From Dirofilaria immitis (taxonomy: Eukaryota > Nematoda > Chromadorea > Rhabditida > Onchocercidae): 64,000 nt of DNA. The position numbers and the translations under genes are program-made. The notes beneath the pieces are model-generated. The model was not told where the DNA came from, ran no database searches, and worked only from the letters and a program-made list of their open reading frames with translations. The stretch spans positions 1 through 64,000 of the forward strand of contig JAKNDB010000054.1 of the NCBI GenBank assembly GCA_024305405.1, in the 5' to 3' direction. Shown in pieces: positions 11,380-43,600 of the stretch. How positions within the stretch are numbered: position 1 is the stretch's first letter; each line of letters begins with the position of its first letter.

Positions 11380-12517
11380 TATTTCAAATTAAAATTTTCG
11401 GTGTGTGTCCGATATTCTTTTGTTTTGTTTTCCTCACTTTATCACTGATCTCTTCACTATTTTAAGTTTTTTAAACCTGAATAGCTGTCAAGTGTTAGCT
11501 TTTCCTGTTTTTTCAGCTATTAGATTCTTTATTCATGTAAATAATTTTTGATTTCCATCTTTTATTTCAGTGTCTATGTTCTCGTGGATATTCTTTTAGT
11601 ATGAACTTATATGTGCCTGCACTTATTATTTGTGTTTTGCATACCTTCACATATTTGCAGTACGTTTGATTCATCCAGTTTAAGATGTTTTTTCTATCAC
11701 TAATCTTCAAATTGAAATAAATCTAAGAAAATAAAAAACTGTTTACAGAACAAAGAAATGGCAGTGAAAAAAATGGGAGAGATGGAAAAAACATCGTCCA
11801 AGTTCAACTCTATCCATCAATAAAACTCAAGCGGAATCCTCAGAATCCGGAAGTGGTTTCTGCAGTTATGCAAATTAACCTGCCCCAAATTTAATTAGAT
11901 TGAATAATTACAGTAAATGACAAAGAAATTGCAACAACAATAACAAGCTATCGTCAAAAGGAAACAAATACACAGGTCTAACAATAGAAACCCGTAATTA
12001 AATCATAAAACTTACTTTTAAACATTATATAGTTTGTCTAGACGTTATTTCGTTCAAAAATTTTTTTATCGAGCTTACTACCCAGTAGAATATTTTGACG
12101 CACTGTCAAATTCTGGAGGGATCTTATGTCTGTGCGTGTACTCTTCACCGCTGTTAGAAAACAGGAATTAGTAAACAAAATATTGGGATAATAATGGATT
12201 AATGGAGCGATCGCTTCCAAAATATCTATTTCTAGAAGACATATAAAATTTTGGTTCGAAGAATTACAAGGATATTTTGCATTCACATTTTAAGAAATGT
12301 TAAGAAAGATGCGACGCTTCGAAAAAAAAAATACATACCCTGTACGAAGCGTCTCCTACTGCTATACAATTTTTAAAAACCATAAAATAAACTATGCTGA
12401 ATATCAATTTTCTAAGACTTCTGACTCAGCTATTTTATTTATTTCTGTTAATTTTTTTGCCCGTTGATAATACTGTACATAGAAGATAAAGTGAATCATA
12501 TAATGGAGATAAAAATA
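11380..12517. other. Convergent intergenic region with one possible orphan exon
   Basis: This lies between the ends of nth (+) and the Pol III subunit gene (-). At about 11750-11895, after a TTTACAG acceptor, the plus strand reads with coding-like composition (VQVQLYPSIKLKRNPQNPEV) and ends at TAA. It could be an alternative last exon or part of a small unknown gene; the frame needs one extra A near 11767-11773. On the minus strand, 12091-12152 also looks slightly coding-like (EEYTHRHKIPPEFDSASKY), without a recognisable family. AATAAA on the minus strand at 12434-12439 is a candidate polyadenylation signal for the Pol III gene. Confidence 0.35.
12434..12439 (-). terminator. Candidate polyadenylation signal of the Pol III subunit gene
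   Basis: The minus strand reads AATAAA 79 nt past the TAA stop at 12518-12520, a normal distance for a nematode cleavage signal. It is a short motif in A/T-rich DNA, so it may be chance. Confidence 0.4.
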
Positions 12518-23870
<11,353 letters not shown>

Positions 23871-25441
23871 ATTGATCAGATATGAGATAAATATGTCACC
23901 TTATTTTTTGGAAAAAAGAATCTGGAAAAGTCATCTGATATGAGAATTGCGAGAAATGAAATCTGAAAGAATTTAACCAATACTGTAAATGTTAAAATTA
24001 AAAAGAATACAGATGAAAAAAGCGAAAAATTAAACGATCGATATAATACAAACTTTATTTTGATATGGCAACTTAATTATAGTTTGATATGCTCAAAAAT
24101 AGAGAAGAGATATGATTAAATAATGTAAGCTATTCGATGGATCCAATCATCAATTAAATTTTGAATTGTTTAACAGCTGATAATAAAAATTTTTTTGCAG
24201 CAAATCTATGCAAAACTGGCGATACATTTACTTTCTTATATGAAATTCATTATTTACATATTTTGTTTGATAAATAATCTATTATTTACACAATGTTTCA
24301 ATACTTTTATTTACCTATTCTTTTCTTAAAATAATAAATAATTTTGCAATTATTAAAAACAAAAATGGAAATTTTACCAATATGACTGTTACATGCCTGA
24401 TTATTAATTATAAGAAATGAAAATATTTATGACAAGTAAAAAAATCTTGCATAAACGATGTCATCCATAATTTCCTTTTTCATAAAAATGACCTAAAATT
24501 AGGATCTTCCAGTGAGAGAGAAAAAAGAGAGAGGGTGAGAGAGAGAGAGAAGAAAAAAGAAGGTAGAAATACAGGATACTAAGGAATTTAATAAGAAAAA
24601 AATGAAAAATGTTAATGATAAATAGAATGATTTCAGTATTCCATTTTTGATATATAAAAATGAAAATAGAAAAAAAGACAAGGACAATGTTTGACCTAAT
24701 CCGATTCATGCCTAGTCGAATAACAGATGTTAATAGCATCTACCTATTTACATAAAAAAATTTTTTCACCAATGATTATCATTCCTGGATATTTCATGAT
24801 GTACGAACCATAAATTACCTATCGGCGGATGTGTGTTTGCTGATAATTGCTATGATACATTGGTTGAAGTTCGAATTGTAATAAATTTTAGTCTTGGGAT
24901 AGAGGCGAAATAATCATAGAATGAATATATGATCATGGATATGGAAGATATGGAAATAGATAAAAGAACGGAAGCTTATGTATTACGTTTACATGTTGTG
25001 GTAAAAGTGAGAAAATATATTTTAAATTTGAATGGAATGAATAATAGAGTGAACTTTATCGTAAGATTTAAAAATAATATTAGTATTGATTATTGAAGAT
25101 GAAATTTCTCTCCTCTTTTACATTATACTGGATAAAAGGTTTCGTAAATGTTCAGAAGATTTCATATGTAAAGAATTCATACATGATTAGAAATTTTCAT
25201 CAGCATTCAAAGATTCATACTTTAAACGTAAACATTTTCATTACTTTTTTATGTATTTTAAATATATACACTTGATAAAATATATGTATTTATGGGTTTA
25301 ATTATGTATACTTAAAATTCTATTTTATTAATGTGTATTCAAATTATCAGATTCATATTGTTGAACACTTTTGATTTCAGGATTAGTATCAAAGAAGATA
25401 GAAAAGCACAAGTGTTAATAGTATAATAGTAATAAACATAT
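23871..25441. other. Divergent intergenic region between rpc-1 and wdr-5
   Basis: About 1.6 kb holding both promoters. It contains a purine tract rich in GA at about 24513-24562. A strong splice acceptor (TTTTGATTTCAG) ends at 25380, 61 nt before the wdr-5 start. No other exon or RNA gene is recognised. Confidence 0.5.
25369..25380 (+). promoter_or_regulatory. Candidate spliced-leader acceptor or 5'-UTR intron end for wdr-5
   Basis: The sequence TTTTGATTTCAG fits the nematode 3' splice consensus and precedes the wdr-5 ATG by 61 nt, with no coding sequence visible upstream. It may receive a trans-spliced leader or close a 5'-UTR intron. Confidence 0.45.
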
Positions 25442-28215
<2,774 letters not shown>

Positions 28216-28237
28216 TCTCCTTTATGTATATATGTTC

Positions 28238-28273
<36 letters not shown>

Positions 28274-29229
28274 TGGGAGTTATGACAATATTTAAAACTA
28301 GGTTGTTTCTGATGTTTTATCCTAGTAGATCTATTACAATCCTAAATAGATCTTCAAAAAGCTATTTGAATGAGTTCTTATTAACTTTTAATTTATAGTT
28401 TATACATACATCTAACGGATGTTGAATATATCATTATTGCAGGTGCTTACTCTGTTATGGTTAGATAATAAAAATATTTCTTAAAAAGATATGAAAATAT
28501 CTCCGGGCAGATTTGGAATTTTTAAAAAGAATGACCATTTTGTTGAATGAAGAATTTCATAATGAATCCGTTTGCTTTACATTGACAAGTGAATAGCAAT
28601 ATTTTGTCATATTTTTGATATTCATTTTTTGCATTTCTTTTCCTTTTCATTTTTTTTTACTATGAAATTAGTATTGCTTGCCATGGAAATCAGTTGTTTT
28701 CCTACAGCATAACTCTCAGTTTATTTTGATACTCATTTTTAACTTTTCTGCAACGAGTGAGAATAAAATTACTGATTATTTTCAATGTTGACGTAATCAT
28801 TGCCAAGTATCAGACTAATTGAATATGATTAAATAGAATTTCTACCAACAACAAAAACCTTCAGTTTTAGTCTTGAAATATTAACAACAATATTTTGTCA
28901 ACTATTTATAGCATTCATTTCTTTTGGATTTTTCCTGATCTTATCTACTTGACATGTCCTGAAATGAATTAAAAAAATGTTAGAATAAATAGTACGATAT
29001 TCGGAAGCCAACACAGAAACATAGTCTATAAAGTTGCTTCAACTTCATATATGTTTACATAAGATATTTATTATCATTAAATTTTTATTTTAATGCAAAT
29101 AATCCTTGTAATCATATGTGAATGAGTTTTAATGTTTAATTTGAACAAAGAATAACAAAAATTGAACTTAACTTTATCGATATGCAAGTAATTGTAACGA
29201 TAACGAAAAGGATAAAATATAAAATAATT
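28216..29229. other. Convergent intergenic region (wdr-5 / kinase)
   Basis: About 1 kb between two 3' ends. It has a TA dinucleotide microsatellite at about 28244-28271 and a candidate AATAAA at 28467-28472 for wdr-5. No gene is seen. Confidence 0.5.
28244..28271. repeat. (TA)n microsatellite
   Basis: An uninterrupted alternating A/T dinucleotide tract just downstream of the wdr-5 stop. Confidence 0.9.
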
Positions 29230-35256
<6,027 letters not shown>

Positions 35257-35259
35257 TAT

Positions 35260-35267
35260 CTACAAAT
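35260..35267 (-). promoter_or_regulatory. Candidate spliced-leader acceptor of the TTBK-like kinase gene
   Basis: The minus strand reads ATTTGTAG, ending 3 nt before the first of two adjacent ATG codons. No coding sequence is visible upstream, which suits trans-splicing. Confidence 0.45.
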
Positions 35268-37930
35268 ATTATCATTTCATAATTTATATAATAAAATTTA
35301 GAAATAATTACACTTTTAGAAATAATTATTTTGAAGATTTTTTCAAAAATTATTCCAATATAAATTTCTTATTTTCAATAATTTATAAAATAATCACTTA
35401 GAATAAATGGAATATAATATATAATGGGTAAAATATAATAAGTTAAAGATACAAGAAATTATAGTAATTTTACAAACTAAAATTGATAATTATAATAAAA
35501 TATTATTTTCTATTTAATTAATTTTTTCTTTATCATGGTTTTCATCAATTAAATAAAATATACGTCGTTTTGACTAAGATGTTAGTTAATTTGTGAGATG
35601 TGAATTAAATTAATTGAATTAAATGAAATTCATATTAAATTTGGTCTTTTATTAAACAGCATCCAATTAATATCAAATCTTATCATTCTTCTTCCTCCAT
35701 CTTATCTTTTCCTATTTTATTTTTTATCTGAATAGAGAGAATAAATGTTGTATAGATCGAATGAATTTAAGAAATTTTGAATATTTTAAGTATAATAATA
35801 AAATGATTATTATACATTTTTTCTTGAATAATATAAATTTTTAATCTAAAAAATTACAAAAATAATCGAATTGAAATTAAATTTATAATTCAAAATTCGA
35901 ATATTTAAATTCTAAATTTACAAAAATGGACATATTTCCTTCTTACATATGAAGAGAGTATGAAAAGAAGCGGAACAAATCATGCAACTTTAAAAAGTTG
36001 ATTAATTAAATTCTATTTGGATCATAATAAGATTCATAAAAGATATTTATGAATTAATTGAATTTGAAATTTAAAACTACTAATAAATTTCTCCATCAAT
36101 AGATCGCTTACAAAAGTTTATAATTTCAAATTTTGATTTTAAATTAAATTATTTATTAAATATTTTATGAAATGGATAAAAATCAAAATGTACTATATTT
36201 GATATTAAGCCAAGCTTTTTCTTTCAGCCACGAATAAATATAGAAAAGCAAATGATCATTAAGATGCACTTCAATGCTTTTATAGTAATCAAACACATCT
36301 GTCATTTGCATTGTAAATTTGCATGACATGTAAATATTATTTGGCATATTTCATTAGTTTAGTGATTTCAATTATTTCAAATAATTACTCAGTCTAATAA
36401 GAACTTTTCATTTATTGATAACAAAGAAAAAGGAGGAATAATCAAAAATGATTAGCATATATAACCAGCATATATATAACCATTTCTTACTGTAAGTGAG
36501 AATACCGTAATTCATTACTGTAGGAAGTTTTGTAAAATTTTATAGCAATGCATATATAATCGATTTTTATTTTTTGTTTATTTTGATTTGTTTTTATGAA
36601 ATTTGAGGAAAAAAAAGCAAAAATGAGGAAAGTAGTACAGAAGAGATTAATCAACAAATCATCTATATGGCAGTATCTCTTCCTTCCTGCAACAGATTTC
36701 GTCCTGAAATCGTTGTAGTAAAAAGTAGTAATTTTGCCAATTGCCTTAAATTTATGAAATCTAAAATTAATGAAATTTAAATGAGGAAGAATGAAAGAAA
36801 GAATATGAATGTTGAATTTGTTCCTATAATAAAGTAAGCCTTTCAATTTGGATTTTTCAAAAAAAATTTTTTTTATTCTTAAAATTTCGATAACTTTTAA
36901 TTATTTTGTATCGAAATTTGAGGGAAGAAAAATCGATTACATTTCATCTTCCATCTTTCTTTTTAATTTCCATCTGATATTGTTCCCATGAGAGATTTAA
37001 TAAATTTTATATGAGCTAAATCATCAAATTTTGAAGTGTACATAAAACCAAAATCTAATTTTGCTTTCTCCAAATGAATAGATAAGCATGAAAATGTAAT
37101 TTCTGCAATAAATAGCAAGATTATTTCAATGAATTATATTAATCGAATTATTAACACCGCTGGGGGAAGTGAAATTATATTTTATTATTATTAATATATT
37201 TATTAATGCTGATTATTGAATCGTAATTAACAAGAAATGTTGATTAATAATAAAACTTAATTATCAATATCCTCATTTCATTAAATTAGGAAAGTCTTCA
37301 TTTTATCATTTTATTTTTATGCCCAAAATTTGTACAGTTAAGATAATGAGTGGATAACGAAATTTACATTTAAAATAGAAAATTGAAAAAAATTTTGTAC
37401 ATTTATTTTTGCAATTGAAAGTAAAGAATTTACACTAAAAAAAAACGCAAAGATGATGATAACAACGATGATAAGATTTTATTCCAAAGCAAAACAATCA
37501 ATGAATCATTTATATCTTAAGTTATAAAATTTCTCCACATTTTTTTTCATTTATCTTCAAATTCATCATCATCTTTTGTAATATTTGAATGAAAAAAGTT
37601 TTGCACTTAATTTTATTAAAATGATATAATTTAAATATATATGAATGAATTGTTCGCCTTAGATTGTTATCTAACTATATATTATGACCTAATTTTTTCC
37701 TTTTTCCTTTAAATATTATCATCAATTTCACGCATTAATATTTGAGCGTACGCTTAAAATACGTTACCCTTGGATACATATATTTTATTTCGTTTCCTTG
37801 GATACCTACGTTCACTATTTTTGTTCTTTTTTAAATTCTTTCTTTTCATTCTTTCATTTTCCTTTTTTTATATATATATATTTCATGAAAAGTTTATTGC
37901 AATCATAAATTTTTTTTTTTTTTTTTAACT

Positions 37931-38042
37931 GAATGAATAAAATCAATGAATGAATGTTGAATAGATTGAATGGATGGAATGAATCGATGGATGAATCGAT
38001 GGATGAATAGATGGATGGATTGATGAATGGATAGAATGGAGG
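37931..38042. repeat. Degenerate GAAT/GGAT tetranucleotide array
   Basis: Interleaved TGAA, TGGA and CGATGGAT tetramers over about 110 bp. The core has two copies of CGATGGATGAAT. It follows a T-run at about 37910-37926. Confidence 0.8.
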
Positions 38043-38824
38043 AAAGTCTTTTGGAAGAGGAATGGTTTGTCTTGTCGAGAGTTGACAAAAAAAAAGTTGA
38101 CACAAGAAATGTTAAAATTAAGAAATGAAAAGGACGAATAACTAGTATGATGACATCATACTTATTCTTTCATATGACATCGATATTTTCGTTTTTATTT
38201 TTCAACCTTTTTTCTCCTTCTTTTCAATTATTCCTTCGCTTCTTGTTTACTTGTTAATTTATTTTATTGACTTTCGATCAAATTTTATTTTTCTTTTCTT
38301 TTTTTTCTCCATTTCTTTTTCTTTTTTTTAAAATTAATTATTTGAAGGAAGCACTTAGCATCAATCAAATATTATTACAGTAATTTTGTGACATGACAGG
38401 AAAAAGCGGGAAATGAATGATACGGTAATAGGAAATAAGTTGAATGAAATGGCTGAATGTATAGTTAAATTTCTGGAAATAAAATTTTGAGAGAAAAATC
38501 AATAAATGAATGAATAAATCATCTTTATGCAATAGCAGCATTTGCTATATTACAAATATACTAAAATATCGCGTGATAATCTTGTCAGGGATGGATTGGA
38601 TTGATTAGCGAAATGGAAAAGAAATCGATGCTTCGTAATAATGTCAAAAGTTTTTGTTTTATTTTATTTATAAAAACTTTGCCAAAAGTTTCATCTTTTT
38701 CTTTCTTATTTTAAACTTCAACAATGTTACAATAAAATTGGGAAATATGAAACAAAATTTGATAATTTCAAAAGTTTAAAAATGCTATTAATTTCTTCTT
38801 ATCAAATGATATTTGATATAATAA

Positions 38825-38892
38825 TCTCTCTTTCTCTCTCTCTTTCCCCTCTCTCTCTCTCTCTCTCTCTCTTTTTCTTTTTCTTCTTCTCT
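38825..38892. repeat. (CT)n microsatellite
   Basis: CT-rich pyrimidine tract with short T and CCCC interruptions. Confidence 0.85.
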
Positions 38893-38975
38893 CAGATTAA
38901 AATTATAACTGTGAATAATAACAAAGGGGAAAAATTTTATTACTATACGATGATGGTATGCAATTAAAATTTGTT

Positions 38976-39002
38976 TAGTAGTAGTAGTAGTGGTAGTAGT
39001 AT
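38976..39002. repeat. (TAG)n trinucleotide tract
   Basis: Eight or so TAG units, one changed to TGG. Confidence 0.85.
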
Positions 39003-39144
39003 CATAAGAATAAATGAATGTGATATTGGGCCTAAAGAGAAATCTGCTTGATAAAAGATTACTCATTGAAGGATGAGAAGATATGAAATATTTGTCACCA
39101 AATAAATCGTCCAACACTTATCTTCATTTTAATTTCTCCTTTTT

Positions 39145-39204
39145 CTTCTATTCTCTCCTCTCTCTCCTTCTCTCTCTCTCCCCTCTCCCTCTCTCTCTCT
39201 TTTT
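39145..39204. repeat. (CT)n microsatellite
   Basis: CT-rich tract with CCC interruptions, one of a cluster in this intergenic region. Confidence 0.85.
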
Positions 39205-39468
39205 TCAACAAATTTACTACCACAAAGAGCAATTATCATCAGCAAATTAATGATAGTTGTAATATATCCTATTATCTCATTCTTCTTCTTAAGAGATGAT
39301 AGTATAATATCTTCAATTAATCGTTACATGAGAAATATCATCAAAAAGAAAAAAAAAGTGATAAAGAGATAAAAGAATGCGAGATGGATGAATCATCGAG
39401 AATATGAGTATTAATTTGAGGTATAAAAGGAAGAAAGCATTATAAGATGTCGTTCTTTATCGAGGGAC

Positions 39469-39533
39469 ATAGAAAGAGAGACAGAGAGAGAGAGGAGAAA
39501 GAGAGAAAGAGAGAGAGGAGAAGAAAGGAAGGA
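39469..39533. repeat. (GA)n purine tract
   Basis: GA-rich purine tract, complementary in type to the CT tract 270 bp upstream; an Arg/Glu-rich open frame across it is a consequence of the repeat. Confidence 0.85.
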
Positions 39534-40678
39534 GCAAAGTGGTGTTGTCCTCGAATAAGACAATTTCTGCTCATCCTACTCTCATCTTTGCTAACTGTTC
39601 GCTCCCTATCAACTGACTCTCCTCTTTTCAGCTATCGATTTGGTTGACCAGTTTCATCATCTATTCATTCATTCATTCATTCATATTTATCCATTCTAAA
39701 TGTTCCTATTCGTCTACATATGTATGTATGTCAGTTTATTTGTCTAATTCTATTTTATCCGTCTATTTGATCATTCTTGTCTGTTTCTTTTAATTCACCT
39801 AAAAAGAATGGTATTGAATAAGATTTATGTCCTTACTTTGTCTGTAACAACTGTTTATATTCATCCTATTTTGCAAAAACATTATTAGAAAGAATAGTGT
39901 CAATTGTTTGGATTAGATCACTTTGATCGTCATTATATGCCAGTGGTTTATACAGTACTTTTCTGATATTGATATACTTATCAACTGAGTTCAGTAACTT
40001 TCAATGGTAACGAAATATTCATTTGAGAAGAATTCCTTTACGGTATAATTTATTTTCTACTAAAAGATATTTTTAGAAAATTTATGTGAGACTTATGGAT
40101 ATTTTGGTCTAATATAAATAATTTAGTGAACTGGTACATATATGAATAGTTAAATAATTTCTATGTATAATTAAATAACCAAATAATCTTTGCATGCGAC
40201 ACTAATCATGGAGCAGTCCTTTCTATATCATTTAGCCTGTGATAAAGTAGTGATAAGTGAATTGAAAATTGCAATGATAATAGATTGACGTCAGATTGTT
40301 TTTTTTTTTTTTTATAATCAGTGGTGTGCATATGGAAGAAAGATACATATGCTTATACGTGCATGTATTCATATTATGCGGAAATTTGCAGTTTCAATTA
40401 TAGTTTGCTCCTATAGATCGTTTATTCTAATGTCTCTAAAATTTAATCCAAACATTTATGTAATTTCTGTTTTCATTCCGAAAATTCATTTTACTTGAAC
40501 ATTTATTTGTGTTATTGATTTTTATCTCCATTATATTGTAGTTAAAAATGAATTGTTAGTTATCATTAGACATTTGCTCGTTATGATTCAAAATTTGCTC
40601 TGTGTAATTTCTTCTTGCCATTCAATAGCTACTGTATTATAGGGTGGTAACGTTTGATGGGCAATACTGTACCAAATA

Positions 40679-43600
40679 ATGGCTTCATCTGCTACGGCAA
40701 ACTGGGCTGATTTATGGGTAAACGATATTTCTTTGTGAAATTTTTGAAAAATATTTGATAAAAAGAAAAGGAATGAATAATATTTGGAATAAAACATAGT
40801 CAGTAAATTGTTATTCTATTTATGTAACAATTGGAATGATTTTGAGAGATTAATTATTTTTGGCCGATTAAATAAAAATTATGCAATTTAGGATCAAATA
40901 GATATTTTGGCTTCTCATACGCAAAAGGTATTGAAAATTTGGAAAAATATGGAATGTTCATAAAAGAAAGAGCTGCGATTGAAGATGAATATGCATCCAA
41001 ATTGAGGTAACAAACATTTTGATTATTCGTGCATGCTAAATCGCTATGTTTATGTGCTTCAATTATATCAATGTATGTCTCTTGCCGCCATAGAATTATA
41101 TTTTTATGACCATCTTAACAATGATATAGTTATTTTGTGAACTACGAGGTACGTAACATCAAATCGGAAATTTTTTTGTCTTTGCAGAGCTTTAGTAAAA
41201 AAAATTTGGGAAAGAAGAAAGAAGACGAAGAGTCAACCAAAGCTTATACGTTTATCGGTTCATTCCACTCAATCTTGCGTGAAGTTGAAAGTCTTGCTGG
41301 TCAACACGAGGTTATTTCGATTGTGTGAAACTTTGATACTCAAGATTTATACAGAAAGAAGTTTTTGTTTTTCTTTTCCAGGATTTTCTCTTGAAATTTG
41401 AAAGATGGTTACATTTCTTTCTCTTTTATAGTTTATTCCCATAGTTTTTATAGGCCAAATAGAAGTGTGAAATCTATTGATTGGAGGTTTTTATGTGAAA
41501 TTGGCGTCCTCGAGATGAAATTAAGAATTCTTGTTTGACAGTTTATTTAATGCATTACTTTTATAATTGCCCGTCTGATAATTGCAGGTTATTGCGGAAG
41601 GCTTACGGAAAGATATTCACCCCGCTTTATCAACAAAATGTGTTGCACTTCGGGCAGCACGCAAAAATCATCTTAATGAGCTGCATATTATTAATGGTGT
41701 CCTGAATGCTTCCATTGATAATATGTTCAAATTTCAAAAAATTATTGGTATATGCTTTGCATCCATTTTCGCATGAGTTTTTAATAAGCGCTAACAATCT
41801 AACTGGTGAATAAATTAAATGAGATGTCTTGATGACTGATATCATAAATCATTTTCGAAAAGCTCAATTATTTCTATAAAGTCGTTATTATTAAATGACT
41901 AAACAATTCTATTTTTCATTTTGCACTTGACATCAATTTGTTTGTTCACTATTATAGGAGTAAAATGAATAATGATGTTAAAAACATTTAGTGATAAGCG
42001 ATATGTTTTATGTAATGAATAAAGCACTTAACTGAGAAATCTGGAGAAATCAAATATAATTTTAAAACACGAGGTTTGGTTTATTGTATCAAAAAAAGTC
42101 TGATTTTTAGCAAGACATTCAAAGACGCCGAAGTGGCTCATCTGAAGTACGACAAAGCTGAAAAGAATATGGATCTGTCACGGGCAGATCTGGAAAGAGC
42201 CAAAAACAATGCGCTACAAAGGACGCAAATATGTGAGGATGCGAAGCAAAATTATGCACATGCATTACAAGCTGCAAATCAACAACAACATCAACACTAC
42301 AACCAACTTTTGCCCCAGATACTGGAGGTTTACAAATCGCTTTTGATGCTGTAGATGTTTTTTATTTTTGTAGTTGTTTCATATTGAGCCTTGTTTTTCT
42401 GCTAATGCAATCAAGGAAGATTAGGTAGATGTTTCCTTTTTATAAAAAGTGAAGATGTGAAGTTAAAATTATTTTGAATTGGTTTTACCATTGATATTAC
42501 TGTTATCCTTTTTAAAAACTATAGGTGTACAAAAGATTCCAATTAAGCGTTTAAGATTAAAAATTTATTTAATCTAATAACGATTTTGGGAGAATATGTA
42601 TGTGATAGAATGCGTGTAAAAATTGCAGCGTTTGAGAGCAGTCGATGAGGAACGAATTAGCGAAACTAAATCACTGATGTTGCAAAGTATCGAAGCGGAA
42701 ACTAAAGTGATGAATATAATTCAACGGTGCTATGAAGATATGAGAAAAGCTGCTCAGTCTATATCACCTTCGAATGACAGTGCTAGTGTTGTTGAATACT
42801 ATAGGTTCATTTTTCCTAGTTTTTCTAAGTCTTTGTTAAATACTTATATATTTAAGATTGTTTACTTAAAATATTCATATTCAAGCAGATGCCGTAAAGT
42901 CATTTTCAAATTTGTTGTGTTGTAACTTTACTTTTTCATATTTATTTTGCTTTTTATTCAGTTGTTTTTGTTCTGTTCATTAATATCTGAATTTAAATAA
43001 CTTAAGTAACATTATTGGTATTTATTTACTCAACTATTTAGCTTAAATCTTTTCAAAATTCCTCCCATTAAGTTACCACTATTATTTTATTTAGAAGTGA
43101 GCGATTAGAAGAGATGCTGATTGTTTCAAATCATCATACTGTTTATCTGCAGATCTGGCTATGCACATCCTCAGCCGTTTATTTTCGAAGATTATGGCGC
43201 TCCATCGGCAATTATTACCAGTGAAGGTACAAGTAGTGTGGATACAATGAAAAGGCCGACAAAAAATGGTTCGATGATGCGAATTAATCGGAAACCAAGT
43301 ATGGGACTTTTTCGAGGCAGTAATCATTCGAGAAAGGTTATTTAAATTTTGGTTTTTGTCTTCGATGCGACTGACTTAAATTGAAGAATTTCCTTCAGGA
43401 TGTGAATTATGTATGTTATCGTAGTAATATTTAAGTAAGATGATCTAAGATTGGATAATCTGATAAAATATTTTGCAGTATTAAGGATATGATGAATATA
43501 CATTAATCTGGTCAAAAGATTAAAATATAAATTATTTTCGTCAATTTAGTTTGTAACTGAAACATGCACTAAATCCATGCTAAATCGTCAATTTAGTTTG

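Larger units (their letters stand above)
35257..40678. other. 5.4-kb divergent intergenic region rich in simple repeats
   Basis: Lies between the starts of the TTBK-like kinase (-) and the TOCA gene (+) and so must hold both promoters. It is extremely A/T rich and dense in simple repeats. Long open frames here (for example at 36487-36846, 38788-39117 and 39447-39647) read through low-complexity sequence and carry no family signature. No exon, RNA gene or transposon is recognised. Confidence 0.5.

Noticed and set aside
36487..36846. Minus-strand open frame of 119 codons
   Set aside because: A/T-driven Phe/Ile/Asn/Lys-rich translation with no recognisable family; expected by chance in this intergenic DNA.
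39447..39647. Plus-strand Arg/Glu-rich open frame
   Set aside because: The composition comes from the GA repeat; no conserved domain or splice structure.
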